Shown here piece after piece: positions 7,939 to 17,209 of a stretch of 64,000 bases of DNA; within the stretch, counting starts at the first letter, position 1, and each line of letters starts with the position of its first letter. The DNA is from Rubricella aquisinus. GTDB taxonomy: Bacteria; Pseudomonadota; Alphaproteobacteria; Rhodobacterales; Rhodobacteraceae. The notes below the pieces were generated by a model, which saw only the letters and a list, made by a program, of their open reading frames with translations, was not told the origin of the DNA and searched no databases. The stretch spans positions 124,001 to 188,000 of the forward strand of contig NZ_JACIJS010000004.1 of assembly GCF_014199445.1 (NCBI RefSeq). Direction: 5' to 3'. Both the position numbers and the translations under genes were made by a program.

Positions 7939-8662
7939 TCGGGTGATGATGTCCTGCCGTCTTGGTGCGGTGTTCCTTCTTCTGGCGGTGGCGGCCTGTG
8001 CCCCCACCGCAGAACAGATTGCCCGGTCCAATCCCTACATCACCGATCTGACACCCACGCGCGTGGTGTTTGAACTGGGGGAGCGGGAGGTGGCCGTGGG
8101 CACGCCACGCGGGTTCTGCCTTGACCCGTCCTCCATCCAGGCAACCGAAGCCGGGGCCACGGTGGTGCTGGGGGACTGCGCGAAAGTCGCCCCGGATGTG
8201 ACCTTGGCGGATTTCCCGGCGTCCTTTTCGCCCGCCCCGCTGTACGGGGATGCGGCAGAGATCCGCGCGCCCGTTGCGGCCCTGCTGACGGTCAGCATTG
8301 CACCGAATGGCCTGTTGGAAGGTATCCCAGACGGGGACCGGCTGGACGTGCTGGAGCGTGCGGTTCACCAGCCGGAGGCGGGCGCTGTTCTCGCCCGTGG
8401 GGTGGAGGCAGGCCCGGTGCGGGTGCGCCAGACACGCCAGCTTGGCAATGCGCTTTATGTGCTGGGCGAAGAGGATCGCGCGACCACGCCCGCAGGGGCC
8501 TCGCCCCGGTTCTGGCGCGCTTTCACGGAGGAGAATGACCGGATGGTCGTGCTCACCATCAGCGATTACGAGCCGAACTATCCCGGTGATTTCGTGCTGT
8601 TCCGTCATCTGGCCGCGCTGCGTGAGGCGGTGCGGACCACGAACGCGCAATTGACCAACTGA
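7925..8662 (+). CDS. Putative lipoprotein of unknown function
   Basis: 245 residues from the ATG at 7925, which overlaps the end of ilvD by 14 bp; starts at 7946 or 7949 (ATGATG) would give a neater signal sequence ([20 protein letters not shown]). A lipobox of the type L-A-V-A-A-C is visible, so the protein is likely anchored to a membrane by a lipidated Cys. The rest is an acidic, beta-rich globular sequence with two further Cys (GFCLDP and GDCAKV) that could form a disulfide. I recognise no domain. Coupling to ilvD may be positional only. Confidence 0.65.
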   Translation: MPISDRVMMSCRLGAVFLLLAVAACAPTAEQIARSNPYITDLTPTRVVFELGEREVAVGTPRGFCLDPSSIQATEAGATVVLGDCAKVAPDVTLADFPASFSPAPLYGDAAEIRAPVAALLTVSIAPNGLLEGIPDGDRLDVLERAVHQPEAGAVLARGVEAGPVRVRQTRQLGNALYVLGEEDRATTPAGASPRFWRAFTEENDRMVVLTISDYEPNYPGDFVLFRHLAALREAVRTTNAQLTN

Positions 8663-8683
8663 TCGCGGGCAGGAGAGCACGCC

Positions 8684-9466
8684 ATGGCATCCCGCTTCAG
8701 CTTCCTGATGGCCACACTTGTGCACAAACTGGCGCTGCGCATCTGGCGCAGGCGACATGCGGCGGTGTTGGCCGGTCAGCGCGCGGATAAGGATGCGCGG
8801 CGCTGGCGGCGGCAGGCGCGCGAGCTGCGTCCGCTTCTTGCGGAATTGGAGCGTGACGTCGATCAGGCCACCACCCAGGCAGAGACCCTAGGCGCCACGG
8901 GGCGCGATATCCTGCCCCGCGACACGTCCTTTTTCTTTCGCCCGCAGGTGTTTGAAAAACCGCTTGCCCGCCCCGGGCTGGCCCGCCCGGCCAGTGGCAC
9001 CCTTTTGGGGGAAGGGGTGACGCTGCACCATGATGTGCCGGAGCCGGATTTCACCGTCCGTCAGGTGCGCAACAAGACGGAAAGCCCTGCGCGCTTTGGC
9101 TTGGTAATCGAATCCTATGAGCTTGGCGGGACGTTTCTGTCACTGGCGCTGTCCTGCCCTGAGGGCGAGGCGCAGCGCACCAGCCGCGATGATCTGGTGC
9201 GCTTTACCTTCGATATGTCGCTTGATGTGCCGCTGGAGGTTTTTGCCCGGCTCAATCTGCGGCATGGTCCCAATGTGGAACAGATCGTGCGCGAGTTGGA
9301 TTTCAACGCCGCCGATCCTTGGGTCGAGTTCGATATCTTTTATTCACAGTTTGATCCGAAGCGGGGCAAGGACATGTGGCTTGACCTTATCTTCCAAACC
9401 CCCACCATGAACGAAATTCATATTCGCGACGTATCGATCCTGCGCCGCCCGCGCCTGTCGCTGTAG
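8684..9466 (+). CDS. DUF6478-type protein
   Basis: 260 residues, starting at ATG after AGGAGAG. The N-terminal 75 residues are basic and helical (WRRRHAAVLAG, RRWRRQARELRPLLAELERD), probably an amphipathic or coiled segment; the C-terminal 150 residues look like a beta-sandwich, with repeated FD.S and FARLNLRHGPN segments. I associate this arrangement with a Rhodobacterales-restricted family (DUF6478), from memory. It is in a tight series with the lipoprotein and the next hypothetical gene. No biochemical role can be stated. Confidence 0.6.
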   Translation: MASRFSFLMATLVHKLALRIWRRRHAAVLAGQRADKDARRWRRQARELRPLLAELERDVDQATTQAETLGATGRDILPRDTSFFFRPQVFEKPLARPGLARPASGTLLGEGVTLHHDVPEPDFTVRQVRNKTESPARFGLVIESYELGGTFLSLALSCPEGEAQRTSRDDLVRFTFDMSLDVPLEVFARLNLRHGPNVEQIVRELDFNAADPWVEFDIFYSQFDPKRGKDMWLDLIFQTPTMNEIHIRDVSILRRPRLSL

Positions 9467-9488
9467 TCATTATTGAAGGAAACCGCCG

Positions 9489-9875
9489 ATGGAGCCGACC
9501 CTGACATGCCGCACCATGTCCCTACAGGACGGCGTGCTGACCACGATCGTCGAAGTGACGCCCGAAACCGCGCTGATGCCGATCATGGAACTGGTGCTGG
9601 GCAATCGGGTGCTTGGCTATGCCGATGTGCAGGCCATGCCGGGGGAGCAGGGCGTTCATATGGTCAAGATCGACGTGCCGAAAGAGGCGCTGAATGACGG
9701 GATACAGACCCTGATCCTGCGGGCGGAGGGCGCGGTGGAGCCGGTCGCCACGATGCCCATGATGGCAGGCGACGTGCTGCCCTATGACCTGACGGCCGAA
9801 CTCGATCTGCTGCGGGCCGAATTGGATATGCTCAAAAAGGCGTTTCGGCGGCAATTGAGCCTGACGAGGTTCTGA
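9489..9875 (+). CDS. Conserved hypothetical protein
   Basis: 128 residues, ATG after AAGGAAACC. The first 105 residues read as beta strands (LTTIVEVTPETALMPIMELVLGN, GVHMVKIDVP), resembling a small carbohydrate-binding or immunoglobulin-like fold; the last 25 form a helix (ELDLLRAELDMLKKAF). No named family recognised. It lies 22 bp after the DUF6478 gene and its end overlaps the open frame of the exonuclease gene, so the three are probably cotranscribed. Confidence 0.55.
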   Translation: MEPTLTCRTMSLQDGVLTTIVEVTPETALMPIMELVLGNRVLGYADVQAMPGEQGVHMVKIDVPKEALNDGIQTLILRAEGAVEPVATMPMMAGDVLPYDLTAELDLLRAELDMLKKAFRRQLSLTRF

Positions 9876-9913
9876 TCGCCGGGCCACGCGATACCGCCCG
9901 CGCCCTTCTGGAG

Positions 9914-10897
9914 GTGCGCGATCAGGGGCTCTACTGCCCGCAGGGTGGCTTTTTCATTGATCCCGTGGTGCCGGTGGAGCGGGCGGTCATCACCCATGCC
10001 CATGGCGATCATTGCAGACCCGGCCACCGGGCGATCCTTGCCACGCCGGAAACCGGGCTGATCGCGCAGGCGCGCTATGGCGCGGAGGCGTTTGGCCGGG
10101 TCGAAGGGCTGCCCTATGGCATGGCGCAGGCAGTTGGCGGTGTCACGGTCCGCTTTGCTCCGGCGGGTCATGTGCTTGGCTCGGCGCAGGTGGTGATCGA
10201 GCGGGCCGGGGTGCGCGCGGTCGTGTCGGGGGATTACACCCGTGGCGTCAACCCGACCTGCACGCCGTTTGAATTGGTCCCCTGTGATCTTTTCGTGACC
10301 GAGGCCACATTCGGCCTGCCAGTTTTTGATCATCCGTCCCTTGAGGGAGAGATCGCAAAGCTTCTCGCCTCCGTCGCGGCCTTTCCCGAGCGGTGTCATG
10401 TGGTCGGCGTCTATGCCTTGGGCAAGGCGCAGCGCATCCTCGCGGGGCTGCGTGCTGCGGGCTATGACCGGACGGTTTTTATCCATGGCGCTTTAGAGCG
10501 GCTCTGTGACCTTTATGAGGAGCTTGGCGTGCCGCTTGGCCCCCGCGCGCCTGCCACAACCGCGCGCAAGGATTTCGCCGGGGAGATCGTGCTCGCCCCG
10601 CCCGGCGCGTTGCAGGATCGCTGGTCGCGCCGTCTGGGCGATGTGTTGCCGGTGGGGGCATCGGGCTGGATGCAAGTGCGCGCCCGTGCGCGGCAGCGGC
10701 GGGTCGAACTGCCGCTGATCATCTCCGATCATTGCGATTGGGAGGGGCTGACCCGCACCATCACGGAGACGGGTGCGCGCACGGTTTGGGTCACCCATGG
10801 CGCGGAAGAGGCGCTCTGTCACTGGTGCGCGACTCAAGGAATTGACGCGGCCCCGCTGGCGCTTGCAGGGCGCGGGGAGGACGGTGACGGCGACTGA
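9914..10897 (+). CDS. Ligase-associated DNA exonuclease (metallo-beta-lactamase fold)
   Basis: 327 residues. The N-terminus RDQGLYCPQGGFFIDP and the metal-binding motif THAHGDH (His28, His30, Asp32, His33) match the SNM1/Artemis-like exonucleases found beside ATP-dependent DNA ligases; later residues include GDYTRG and SDHCDW, other conserved metal/active-site segments. The start is uncertain: GTG at 9914 follows GGAG with almost no spacing, and the frame is open further upstream. The matching ligase gene lies at 12044, after one intervening gene. The pair is thought to process and seal damaged DNA ends. Confidence 0.85.
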   Translation: MRDQGLYCPQGGFFIDPVVPVERAVITHAHGDHCRPGHRAILATPETGLIAQARYGAEAFGRVEGLPYGMAQAVGGVTVRFAPAGHVLGSAQVVIERAGVRAVVSGDYTRGVNPTCTPFELVPCDLFVTEATFGLPVFDHPSLEGEIAKLLASVAAFPERCHVVGVYALGKAQRILAGLRAAGYDRTVFIHGALERLCDLYEELGVPLGPRAPATTARKDFAGEIVLAPPGALQDRWSRRLGDVLPVGASGWMQVRARARQRRVELPLIISDHCDWEGLTRTITETGARTVWVTHGAEEALCHWCATQGIDAAPLALAGRGEDGDGD

Positions 10898-10940
10898 TCG
10901 GGCCATTGCACGGCGCGCGAAACTCGCGCAATGTGGCGCC

Positions 10941-12011
10941 ATGATACTCCGCATTATTCGACTTTTCCTGTTCATCTTCCTGTTCGCGCTGGGCACATCA
11001 TGGCTGCTGTTCTCCCCTGTTGAGGTGGATGCGGTGGCATGGTCGCCGGAGCGGGATCAGGGCTTTACCGGTGACTTTGCGCTCAATGAGCGGCTTGCCC
11101 CGCTTCAGGCGATCCCGCTTGGCGGCAGTGTCGGGCCAGAGGACATCGCGGTGCATTCCGACGGTTCGATCTGGACCACAACGCAGGATGGTATCCTCTG
11201 GCGGGTCGAGGGGCGCAGCGCGCTGGAGGTGGGGCGGCTGACGGATCGCCCGCTGGGGCTGGAATTTGGCGCGGATGACGCGCTCTACATAGCGGACCCG
11301 ACGATTGGCCTGTTGCGCTGGACGATTGATGGCGGCAGCGAGGTGCTGCTGGATCGCGTGAACGGCGCGCCGCTGCGCTATATCAACCAGCTTGATGTCG
11401 GATCGGACGGCAGTGTGTATTTCAGCGTGTCCACCCAGCGGTTTGATCCCGCGACGCAGGGCGGCACGCTGGCGACCTCTATCCTCGATCTGTGGGAGCA
11501 TCGCGATACCGGCTATGTCGCCCGCTGGCGCGATGGGGAGGTCACGATCCTTGCCGAAGGGTTCACCTATACCAATGGTGTGGCGCTGACACCGGAGGAG
11601 GACGCGCTGATTATCGCGGAGACGGGCGGCTACCGGATATGGCGGCTCGATCTTGCCACTGGCACCCGGACGGAAATCCTGACCAATCTACCGGGGTTCC
11701 CGGACAATGTGCAGGCGCAGGGGGATGGGACCTTCTGGGTCGGCCTTGTGTCGCCGCGCCGCAAGATCGCGGATGTGCTGGCACCCTTCCCGACCCTGCG
11801 GGAGGTCATCTGGCGGCTGCCCGAGCAGGTCCGCCCGACCCCCATTGATCATGGCATCCTCATGCGGATCGACGGGCAGGGGCAGGTGCTGGATGTGCTG
11901 CATGACGCGGACGGGGCCTATCCGCTGGTCACGGGCGGGCGGATCGTTGGCGATCTTCTCTATGTCAGCAGCCTAGGTGCGCCCGGGCTTGGCGTGCTTG
12001 CCGCCCCTTGA
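10941..12011 (+). CDS. Strictosidine synthase-like / SMP-30 beta-propeller protein
   Basis: 356 residues from the ATG at 10941 (an upstream extension overlaps the exonuclease gene and is unlikely). A single N-terminal hydrophobic segment (MILRIIRLFLFIFLFALGTSWLLF-like) is a membrane anchor or uncleaved signal, so the domain is probably periplasmic. The body shows six-bladed propeller repeats: GPEDIAVHSDGSIW, RPLGLEFGADDALYIAD, and the family hallmark YTNGVALTPEEDALIIAETG followed by RIWRLDL. Relatives are lactonases and related hydrolases (gluconolactonase, paraoxonase, strictosidine synthase superfamily); substrate not predictable. It separates the exonuclease from its ligase. Confidence 0.8.
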   Translation: MILRIIRLFLFIFLFALGTSWLLFSPVEVDAVAWSPERDQGFTGDFALNERLAPLQAIPLGGSVGPEDIAVHSDGSIWTTTQDGILWRVEGRSALEVGRLTDRPLGLEFGADDALYIADPTIGLLRWTIDGGSEVLLDRVNGAPLRYINQLDVGSDGSVYFSVSTQRFDPATQGGTLATSILDLWEHRDTGYVARWRDGEVTILAEGFTYTNGVALTPEEDALIIAETGGYRIWRLDLATGTRTEILTNLPGFPDNVQAQGDGTFWVGLVSPRRKIADVLAPFPTLREVIWRLPEQVRPTPIDHGILMRIDGQGQVLDVLHDADGAYPLVTGGRIVGDLLYVSSLGAPGLGVLAAP

Positions 12012-12043
12012 GCAATCGGGGCGGGGCGCTAGGCTTGTGATCC

Positions 12044-13609
12044 ATGACGCCTTTTGCCCATCTTCTTGAAACGCTGGCATTCACGCCGGGCCGCAATGCG
12101 AAACTCGCGCATTTGCAGCACTTTTTCGCGCAAACACCTGACCCGGACAGGGGATGGGCGCTGGCGGCGCTTGCCGGAACGCTCGATCTGCCGCATGTGA
12201 CCTCCTCCGTCATTCGTGCGCTGGTGGAGGAGCGGGTTGATCCGGTCCTGTTTCGGCTGTCCTATGACTATGTTGGTGATCTGGCGGAGACGGTGGCGCT
12301 GCTGTGGCCGGGCAAGGGGAATGGCACCCCACCGACCCTTGATGAGGTTGTCGGTTCGCTTCGGATGGCGGGGCGGACGGACCGGGCTGCGGTGTTGGCG
12401 CAGCTTCTCGAGCGGCTTGATGGGTCGGGGCGTTATGCGTTGATCAAACTTTGCACGGGCGGGATGCGCGTGGGCGTCTCCACCCGGCTGGTGCAAACCG
12501 CACTTGCCGGTCCTGACCATCCCCTTGAGGACATAACCGAGATGTGGTTCGGGCTGGAGCCGCCCTATCTGCCGCTTTTCGCGTGGCTGGATGGTGGCGC
12601 GCGGCCTGATCTGGACCTGTCGCTCGCCTTTCGCCCGGTGATGCTCGCCACGCCACTGGATGAGGCCCGCTTGGCCGATATGGTGCCTGCGCAGTTTGTT
12701 GCCGAATGGAAATGGGATGGTATCCGGGTGCAGGCGGTCGCTACGCCTGAGGGGCGCAGGCTCTATACCCGGACGGGCGAAGATATCTCCGCCGCGTTTC
12801 CCGATGTGATTGACCGGATGGATTGGCACGCGTGTCTTGATGGCGAATTGCTGGTGCGGGCGGGGGCGGATGTCGCACCCTTTGCCGATCTGCAAAAGCG
12901 GCTCAATCGCAAGCGGGTGACGGCTAAGATGATGGCGGAGCGTCCCGCGATGATCCGCGTCTATGACATCTTGGAGGAGGACGGCGAGGATCTGCGCCCC
13001 TTGCCGCTTGAGACACGACAGGCGCGTCTGGCGGCGTGGGTGGGGCGGGTGCGGCCCGGTGGCGTTGATCTGTCGGCACCGATCGCGTTTGACGATTGGG
13101 CGGAGCTTTCGGCATTGCGGGCCGGGGCGCGCGACGATGCGCTTGAAGGGCTGATGCTCAAACGGCGCGACGCGCCGTATGTCGCGGGCCGCCCGGTGGG
13201 GCCGTGGTTCAAGTGGAAACGCGATCCTTTAGAGGCTGATTGCGTGCTGATGTACGCGCAGCGCGGGCATGGCAAACGGTCGAGCTATTATTCCGATTAT
13301 ACCTTTGGCGCCTGGGTGGACGGGCCGGAGGGGCGGCGGCTGTTGCCCGTGGGCAAAGCCTATTCCGGCTTCACGGATGAAGAATTGGTGCGGCTCGATA
13401 AATGGGTGCGCGCCAATTTCACCGAACGGTTCGGGCCGGTGCGGGGCGTCAGGCCGGGGCTGGTGCTGGAGGTCGTGTTTGACGCGGTGCAGGCCTCGCC
13501 CCGCCACAAATCGGGCCTCGCGATGCGGTTTCCCCGCATCCGGCGCATCCGGTGGGACAAACCGATCGAGGAGGCCGCGACGGTTGCCGATATTCGCGCG
13601 CTGATCTGA
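12044..13609 (+). CDS. ATP-dependent DNA ligase
   Basis: 521 residues. The nucleotidyltransferase motif I is EWKWDGIRVQ with catalytic Lys223; motif III-type LDGELL, motif IV EGLMLKRRDAPY, and motif V-type WFKWKRDP follow, then an OB-fold region. The N-terminal 190 residues are the helical DNA-binding domain. Length and neighbourhood match the bacterial cisplatin-damage-response ligase group (PP_1105 type), linked to a metallo-beta-lactamase exonuclease, and usually also to a DEXH helicase and PdeM phosphoesterase, which are not seen here. It seals nicks with ATP, probably in repair rather than replication. Confidence 0.93.
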   Translation: MTPFAHLLETLAFTPGRNAKLAHLQHFFAQTPDPDRGWALAALAGTLDLPHVTSSVIRALVEERVDPVLFRLSYDYVGDLAETVALLWPGKGNGTPPTLDEVVGSLRMAGRTDRAAVLAQLLERLDGSGRYALIKLCTGGMRVGVSTRLVQTALAGPDHPLEDITEMWFGLEPPYLPLFAWLDGGARPDLDLSLAFRPVMLATPLDEARLADMVPAQFVAEWKWDGIRVQAVATPEGRRLYTRTGEDISAAFPDVIDRMDWHACLDGELLVRAGADVAPFADLQKRLNRKRVTAKMMAERPAMIRVYDILEEDGEDLRPLPLETRQARLAAWVGRVRPGGVDLSAPIAFDDWAELSALRAGARDDALEGLMLKRRDAPYVAGRPVGPWFKWKRDPLEADCVLMYAQRGHGKRSSYYSDYTFGAWVDGPEGRRLLPVGKAYSGFTDEELVRLDKWVRANFTERFGPVRGVRPGLVLEVVFDAVQASPRHKSGLAMRFPRIRRIRWDKPIEEAATVADIRALI

Positions 13610-13707
13610 GCGGGGCGCTCCCGCACGTCGCCTTCGGCTCCCTTTGGGGGTGGCCCGGCGGGGGCTGCGCCCGGCGCCGGGAAAACACCACGCTTTGTCC
13701 AGAAGCA

Positions 13708-13736
13708 AAAAGGCCGGGCAGTGCGCCCGGCCTTTT
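13708..13736. terminator. Bidirectional terminator between ligase and petC
   Basis: A perfect 12-bp stem AAAAGGCCGGGC (13708-13719) / GCCCGGCCTTTT (13725-13736) with a 5-nt loop. It carries T runs on both strands and lies between two convergent genes. About 95 bp between the ligase stop and this stem are GC-rich and hold no gene I can support. Confidence 0.85.
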
Positions 13737-13758
13737 CACTATTCGCAACTGGCAAGGA

Positions 13759-14559
13759 TCATTCCTTGCGGTGTTTGACGTTGTACCACAGCTTTTTGTT
13801 GGTGAAGTACAGCAGCACCGTCAGCAGACCAAGGATCAGCACGCCCACGAGGCCCGCATGTTTCCGCTGGTTCAGCTTCGGCTCTGCCGACCACATGAGG
13901 AAGGCCGCGACATCCTTGGACAGGCTTTCCAGATCGTTCGGGGAGCCATCGTCGAACACCACATCCTCGCCCCAGAGCGGCGGCGCCATGCCGATATACC
14001 CGCCAGAGAAGGTCTCGTTCCCGTAGAGGATCGTGCCCGCCTCTTCCCGCTCAGACCCGGTGTAATGGGTCAGCAGCGACGCGATATACTCTGGCCCGCC
14101 CATGCCCTTAAAGAGCTGGTTGGTGCCGAGGCCGTAAGGGCCGGAGAAGCCCGCGCGCGCCTTCGCCATCAGGCTCAGGTCCGGTGCGTTTTCCAGCGCG
14201 GAGCCGGGAAACTGATCCGGCAGGCCCGCTTCACGCGTGTCGCCCGGCTGTGCGCCGAAGGAATCATCCGCTACGAAATAGTTCTTGGCGAATTCGCGCA
14301 CCTGATCTTCCGGCAGGCCGGGGCCGTTGGGATCGGTCAGGTTGCGGAAATAGACCTGCTCCAGCCCGTGACAGGCAGAGCAAATCTCGTGATACACCTT
14401 CAGACCGCGCTGAAGCTGCAATTGGTCATAGCTGCCGAACGGCCCCTCGAAGGAGAAGTCGTAATCTTCGACATAGCCCGCGCCGCCCGCGGCCCATGCC
14501 CCACCAGTGGCGAGGACGAGGGCTGCAACAGCGGTCCGGAGTGTTTTGAGGATAGTCAT
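13759..14559 (-). CDS. petC: Cytochrome c1 of the bc1 complex
   Basis: 266 residues. Signal peptide MTILKTLRTAVAALVLATGGAWA, heme-binding CSACH (Cys60, Cys63, His64), a later GMAPPLW segment likely giving the Met axial ligand, and a C-terminal membrane anchor (GLVGVLILGLLTVLLYF) followed by basic residues. It passes electrons from the Rieske protein to soluble or membrane cytochrome c in the periplasm. It is last in the order Rieske - cytochrome b - cytochrome c1, a standard pet/fbc operon. Confidence 0.97.
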   Translation of the reverse strand: MTILKTLRTAVAALVLATGGAWAAGGAGYVEDYDFSFEGPFGSYDQLQLQRGLKVYHEICSACHGLEQVYFRNLTDPNGPGLPEDQVREFAKNYFVADDSFGAQPGDTREAGLPDQFPGSALENAPDLSLMAKARAGFSGPYGLGTNQLFKGMGGPEYIASLLTHYTGSEREEAGTILYGNETFSGGYIGMAPPLWGEDVVFDDGSPNDLESLSKDVAAFLMWSAEPKLNQRKHAGLVGVLILGLLTVLLYFTNKKLWYNVKHRKE

Positions 14560-14581
14560 AATTGTCTCCTATGCTCCGGTC

Positions 14582-15916
14582 TTATTCCGCGGGTGTCGCG
14601 GCAGTGGTGCCAGCGCTTTTCGACTCGATCGGGTGATCGGCGTCAAACGCCTCCTCGATCGTGGCCGGTTGCGGCAACGGTTTCTCGATGATGCCAAGGA
14701 CCGGCAGGATCACGAGGAAATAGGCGAACCAGTAGATCGTCCCGATCAGGGAGATCAGCGGCACCAGACCCTCTGCCGGCATCGCACCCGCCCACATCAG
14801 GACGAAGAAGTCGATGATCAGCACGATGAACCACCACTTGAACATCGGGCGATAGCGGCCCGAGCGCACGCGGCTCGTATCCGTCCAGGGTGCGATGGCC
14901 ATCACGGCAAGGGAGCCGAACATGACCAAAACGCCGAGGAATTTCGCGTCGATAATGATAATATCCGTGAACGGAATACCGATGGGGAAGGTGATCGCCC
15001 GCAGCATCGCGTAGAACGGCAACAGATACCATTCAGGCACGATATGCGCCGGGGTCGCCAGCGGGTTCGCCGGGATGTAGTTATCCGGGTGGCCCAGATA
15101 GTTCGGCATGAAGCCAACCACCGCAAAGAACGCCACGAGGATCAGCGCCAGTGCGAACAGATCCTTGATCACGAAATAGGGCCAGAAGGGCAGCGTGTCT
15201 TTCGCGGCGTCTTCTTTCGACGTGCGGCGCACTTCAACACCGGTCGGGTTGTTGTTGCCCGTGGTGTGGAATGCCCAGATGTGCACGATCACAAGACCAA
15301 GGATCACGAAGGGCAGCAGGTAATGCAGTGAGAAGAAGCGGTTGAGCGTCGCGTTCCCAACGAACGGTCCGCCCAGCAGCCATGTCTGCAGCGGCTCACC
15401 AATGACCGGGATCGCACCAAACAGGCCGGTGATCACGGTTGCACCCCAGAAGGACATCTGACCCCAAGGCAGAACGTAGCCCATGAACACGGTCGCCATC
15501 ATCAGAACGAAGATGAGCATACCGATGATCCATGTCACCTCGCGCGGCGCCTTGTAGGAGCCATAGTAAAGGCCACGGAAAATGTGCAGATACACAGCGA
15601 TAAAGAACAGCGATGCGCCGTTTGCGTGGATATAGCGGAGCATATGCCCGCCATTCACGTTCCGCATGATGTGCTCAACAGAGTTGAACGCCATGTCCAC
15701 ATGCGGTGTGTAATGCATCACCAGAACGATGCCGGTGACAATTTGCAGCACCAGCGTGAAGGTCAGCACGATGCCCCAGATCCACATCCAGTTCAGGTTC
15801 TTTGGCGTGGGGATCATCAATGTGTCGTAAGCCAGACCAAGGATGGGGAGGCGACGATGAAGCCACTTCTCTCCGCCTGATTTTGGCTCGTAATGGTCGT
15901 GTGGGATACCGCCCAT
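14582..15916 (-). CDS. petB: Cytochrome b of the bc1 complex
   Basis: 444 residues, the usual length in alphaproteobacteria. Eight membrane helices are evident, with the heme-ligand histidines in the [15 protein letters not shown] / [15 protein letters not shown] region and in [25 protein letters not shown]. The PEWY motif of the quinol-oxidation site is present (VPEWYLLPF). It oxidises ubiquinol and reduces quinone in the Q cycle. A GGGAGA ribosome site precedes the ATG; 18 bp separate it from the Rieske gene. Confidence 0.98.
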   Translation of the reverse strand: MGGIPHDHYEPKSGGEKWLHRRLPILGLAYDTLMIPTPKNLNWMWIWGIVLTFTLVLQIVTGIVLVMHYTPHVDMAFNSVEHIMRNVNGGHMLRYIHANGASLFFIAVYLHIFRGLYYGSYKAPREVTWIIGMLIFVLMMATVFMGYVLPWGQMSFWGATVITGLFGAIPVIGEPLQTWLLGGPFVGNATLNRFFSLHYLLPFVILGLVIVHIWAFHTTGNNNPTGVEVRRTSKEDAAKDTLPFWPYFVIKDLFALALILVAFFAVVGFMPNYLGHPDNYIPANPLATPAHIVPEWYLLPFYAMLRAITFPIGIPFTDIIIIDAKFLGVLVMFGSLAVMAIAPWTDTSRVRSGRYRPMFKWWFIVLIIDFFVLMWAGAMPAEGLVPLISLIGTIYWFAYFLVILPVLGIIEKPLPQPATIEEAFDADHPIESKSAGTTAATPAE

Positions 15917-15934
15917 AGTTCGTTCTCCCTTTCG

Positions 15935-16513
15935 TTATGCGCCGATCCGCAGCACAGAGTCGGAAACGAACTCTGCAACCGGGATGTGAAGGTTTTCAGG
16001 TGCCGGGCCCCGGCGGATACGGCCAGCCGTATCGTAGTGCGAGCCATGGCAGGGGCAGAACCAGCCGCCAAAGTCACCCGCATCGCCCAAGGGCACACAG
16101 CCAAGATGGGTGCAAACGCCGGTCATGACCAGCCATTCGCCTGCCTCGTCCAACGCGCGGTTCGCGTCGGTCGCCGCCGCGTCGTCACCCGCATTCGGGT
16201 TCCGGGCGTTGGGATCGGGCAGTTGGGACAGCTCAACATCACGCGCTTCGGCGATTTCCTGCTCCGTCCGGCGGCGAATGAAAACTGGCTTACCAAGGAA
16301 CAGCACGGTCATCTGGGAGCCGGGCTCCAATGCACTCACGTCCTGATCAATGGTGGACAGTGCCTGCACGTCCGCGCTTGGGTTCATCTGGTTGACCAGC
16401 GGCCAAACGGCGGCCCCTGTCACCACTGCGCCTGCCCCAGCCGTTGCGACATAGAGAAAATCGCGGCGGTTTGGCTCGTTTTCGTCTACATGGGACACGA
16501 ACATCTCCCTCAT
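15935..16513 (-). CDS. petA: Ubiquinol-cytochrome c reductase Rieske iron-sulfur subunit
   Basis: 192 residues. The N-terminus has a twin-arginine-like motif ([16 protein letters not shown]) that forms a TAT-dependent, uncleaved anchor. The [2Fe-2S] ligands are Cys134 and His136 (CTHLGC) and Cys153 and His156 (CPCHGSHYD), with Cys139 and Cys155 as the disulfide pair. Starts at 16513 and 16504 (three residues shorter) are both possible. It heads the petABC operon, divergent from trmL; the promoter must lie in the 170-bp gap. Confidence 0.96.
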   Translation of the reverse strand: MREMFVSHVDENEPNRRDFLYVATAGAGAVVTGAAVWPLVNQMNPSADVQALSTIDQDVSALEPGSQMTVLFLGKPVFIRRRTEQEIAEARDVELSQLPDPNARNPNAGDDAAATDANRALDEAGEWLVMTGVCTHLGCVPLGDAGDFGGWFCPCHGSHYDTAGRIRRGPAPENLHIPVAEFVSDSVLRIGA

Positions 16514-16683
16514 TGCGTTCCGCCCCTTAGGGCTCCAAAACCTCTAACACCGCGTAAACGCAGTGCGGATCGCCGTGCCATACACTGCCTGCCCCGTCCG
16601 GTCCAGCGGACAGTGCGACGCAGTTGTGTTATGGCATGGCGCCCATTGTGAGGTGTGACTTAGCCCATTGAACAGGATTGCAC

Positions 16684-17121
16684 ATGCGACTTGCTGTCTT
16701 TCAACCCGATATTGCGCCGAATTTGGGGGCAATCGTGCGCACTTGTGCCTGTCTGGGGGTGCCGGTGGACGTGATTGAGCCTTGTGGCTTTCCTTTTTCG
16801 GTCAAATCCTACCGTCGCGCGGCGATGGATTATGCCGATCTGGCCGATATCACCCGGCATGATGATTGGGACGCGTTTCAGGCAAGCCGATCCGGGCGGT
16901 TGGTGTTGATGACCACACGCGGGGCAAGCCCGCTCGGGGCGTTTCAATTTCAGCAGACGGACACGATTCTCATGGGACGTGAGAGCGCGGGCGTGCCCGA
17001 TTACGTCCATGACGCGGCAGACGCCCGGGTGGTGATTCCCACCGCACCGGGTACGCGGTCACTCAATATCTCCGTCTCCGCCGGGATTGCCATCTGGGCC
17101 GGGGTGCAGAGCCTCTCGTAA
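16684..17121 (+). CDS. trmL: tRNA (cytidine(34)-2'-O)-methyltransferase
   Basis: 145 residues, a minimal SPOUT methyltransferase. The family motifs are in order: the N-terminal QPDIAPNLGAIVRTC, the central DTILMGRESAGVP, and the C-terminal knot segment RSLNISVSAGIA. TrmL methylates the wobble base of tRNA-Leu isoacceptors. ATG at 16684 follows AGGA at good spacing. The gene is divergent from petA. Confidence 0.92.
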   Translation: MRLAVFQPDIAPNLGAIVRTCACLGVPVDVIEPCGFPFSVKSYRRAAMDYADLADITRHDDWDAFQASRSGRLVLMTTRGASPLGAFQFQQTDTILMGRESAGVPDYVHDAADARVVIPTAPGTRSLNISVSAGIAIWAGVQSLS

Positions 17122-17209
17122 CGATCGGTCACACTCCTGTTAGCTGGGTTGAGAATAAGCCCGTGCCTGTTAGGTCAGCTATACGCCAACCCATAACAGG
17201 TATGCTCAG

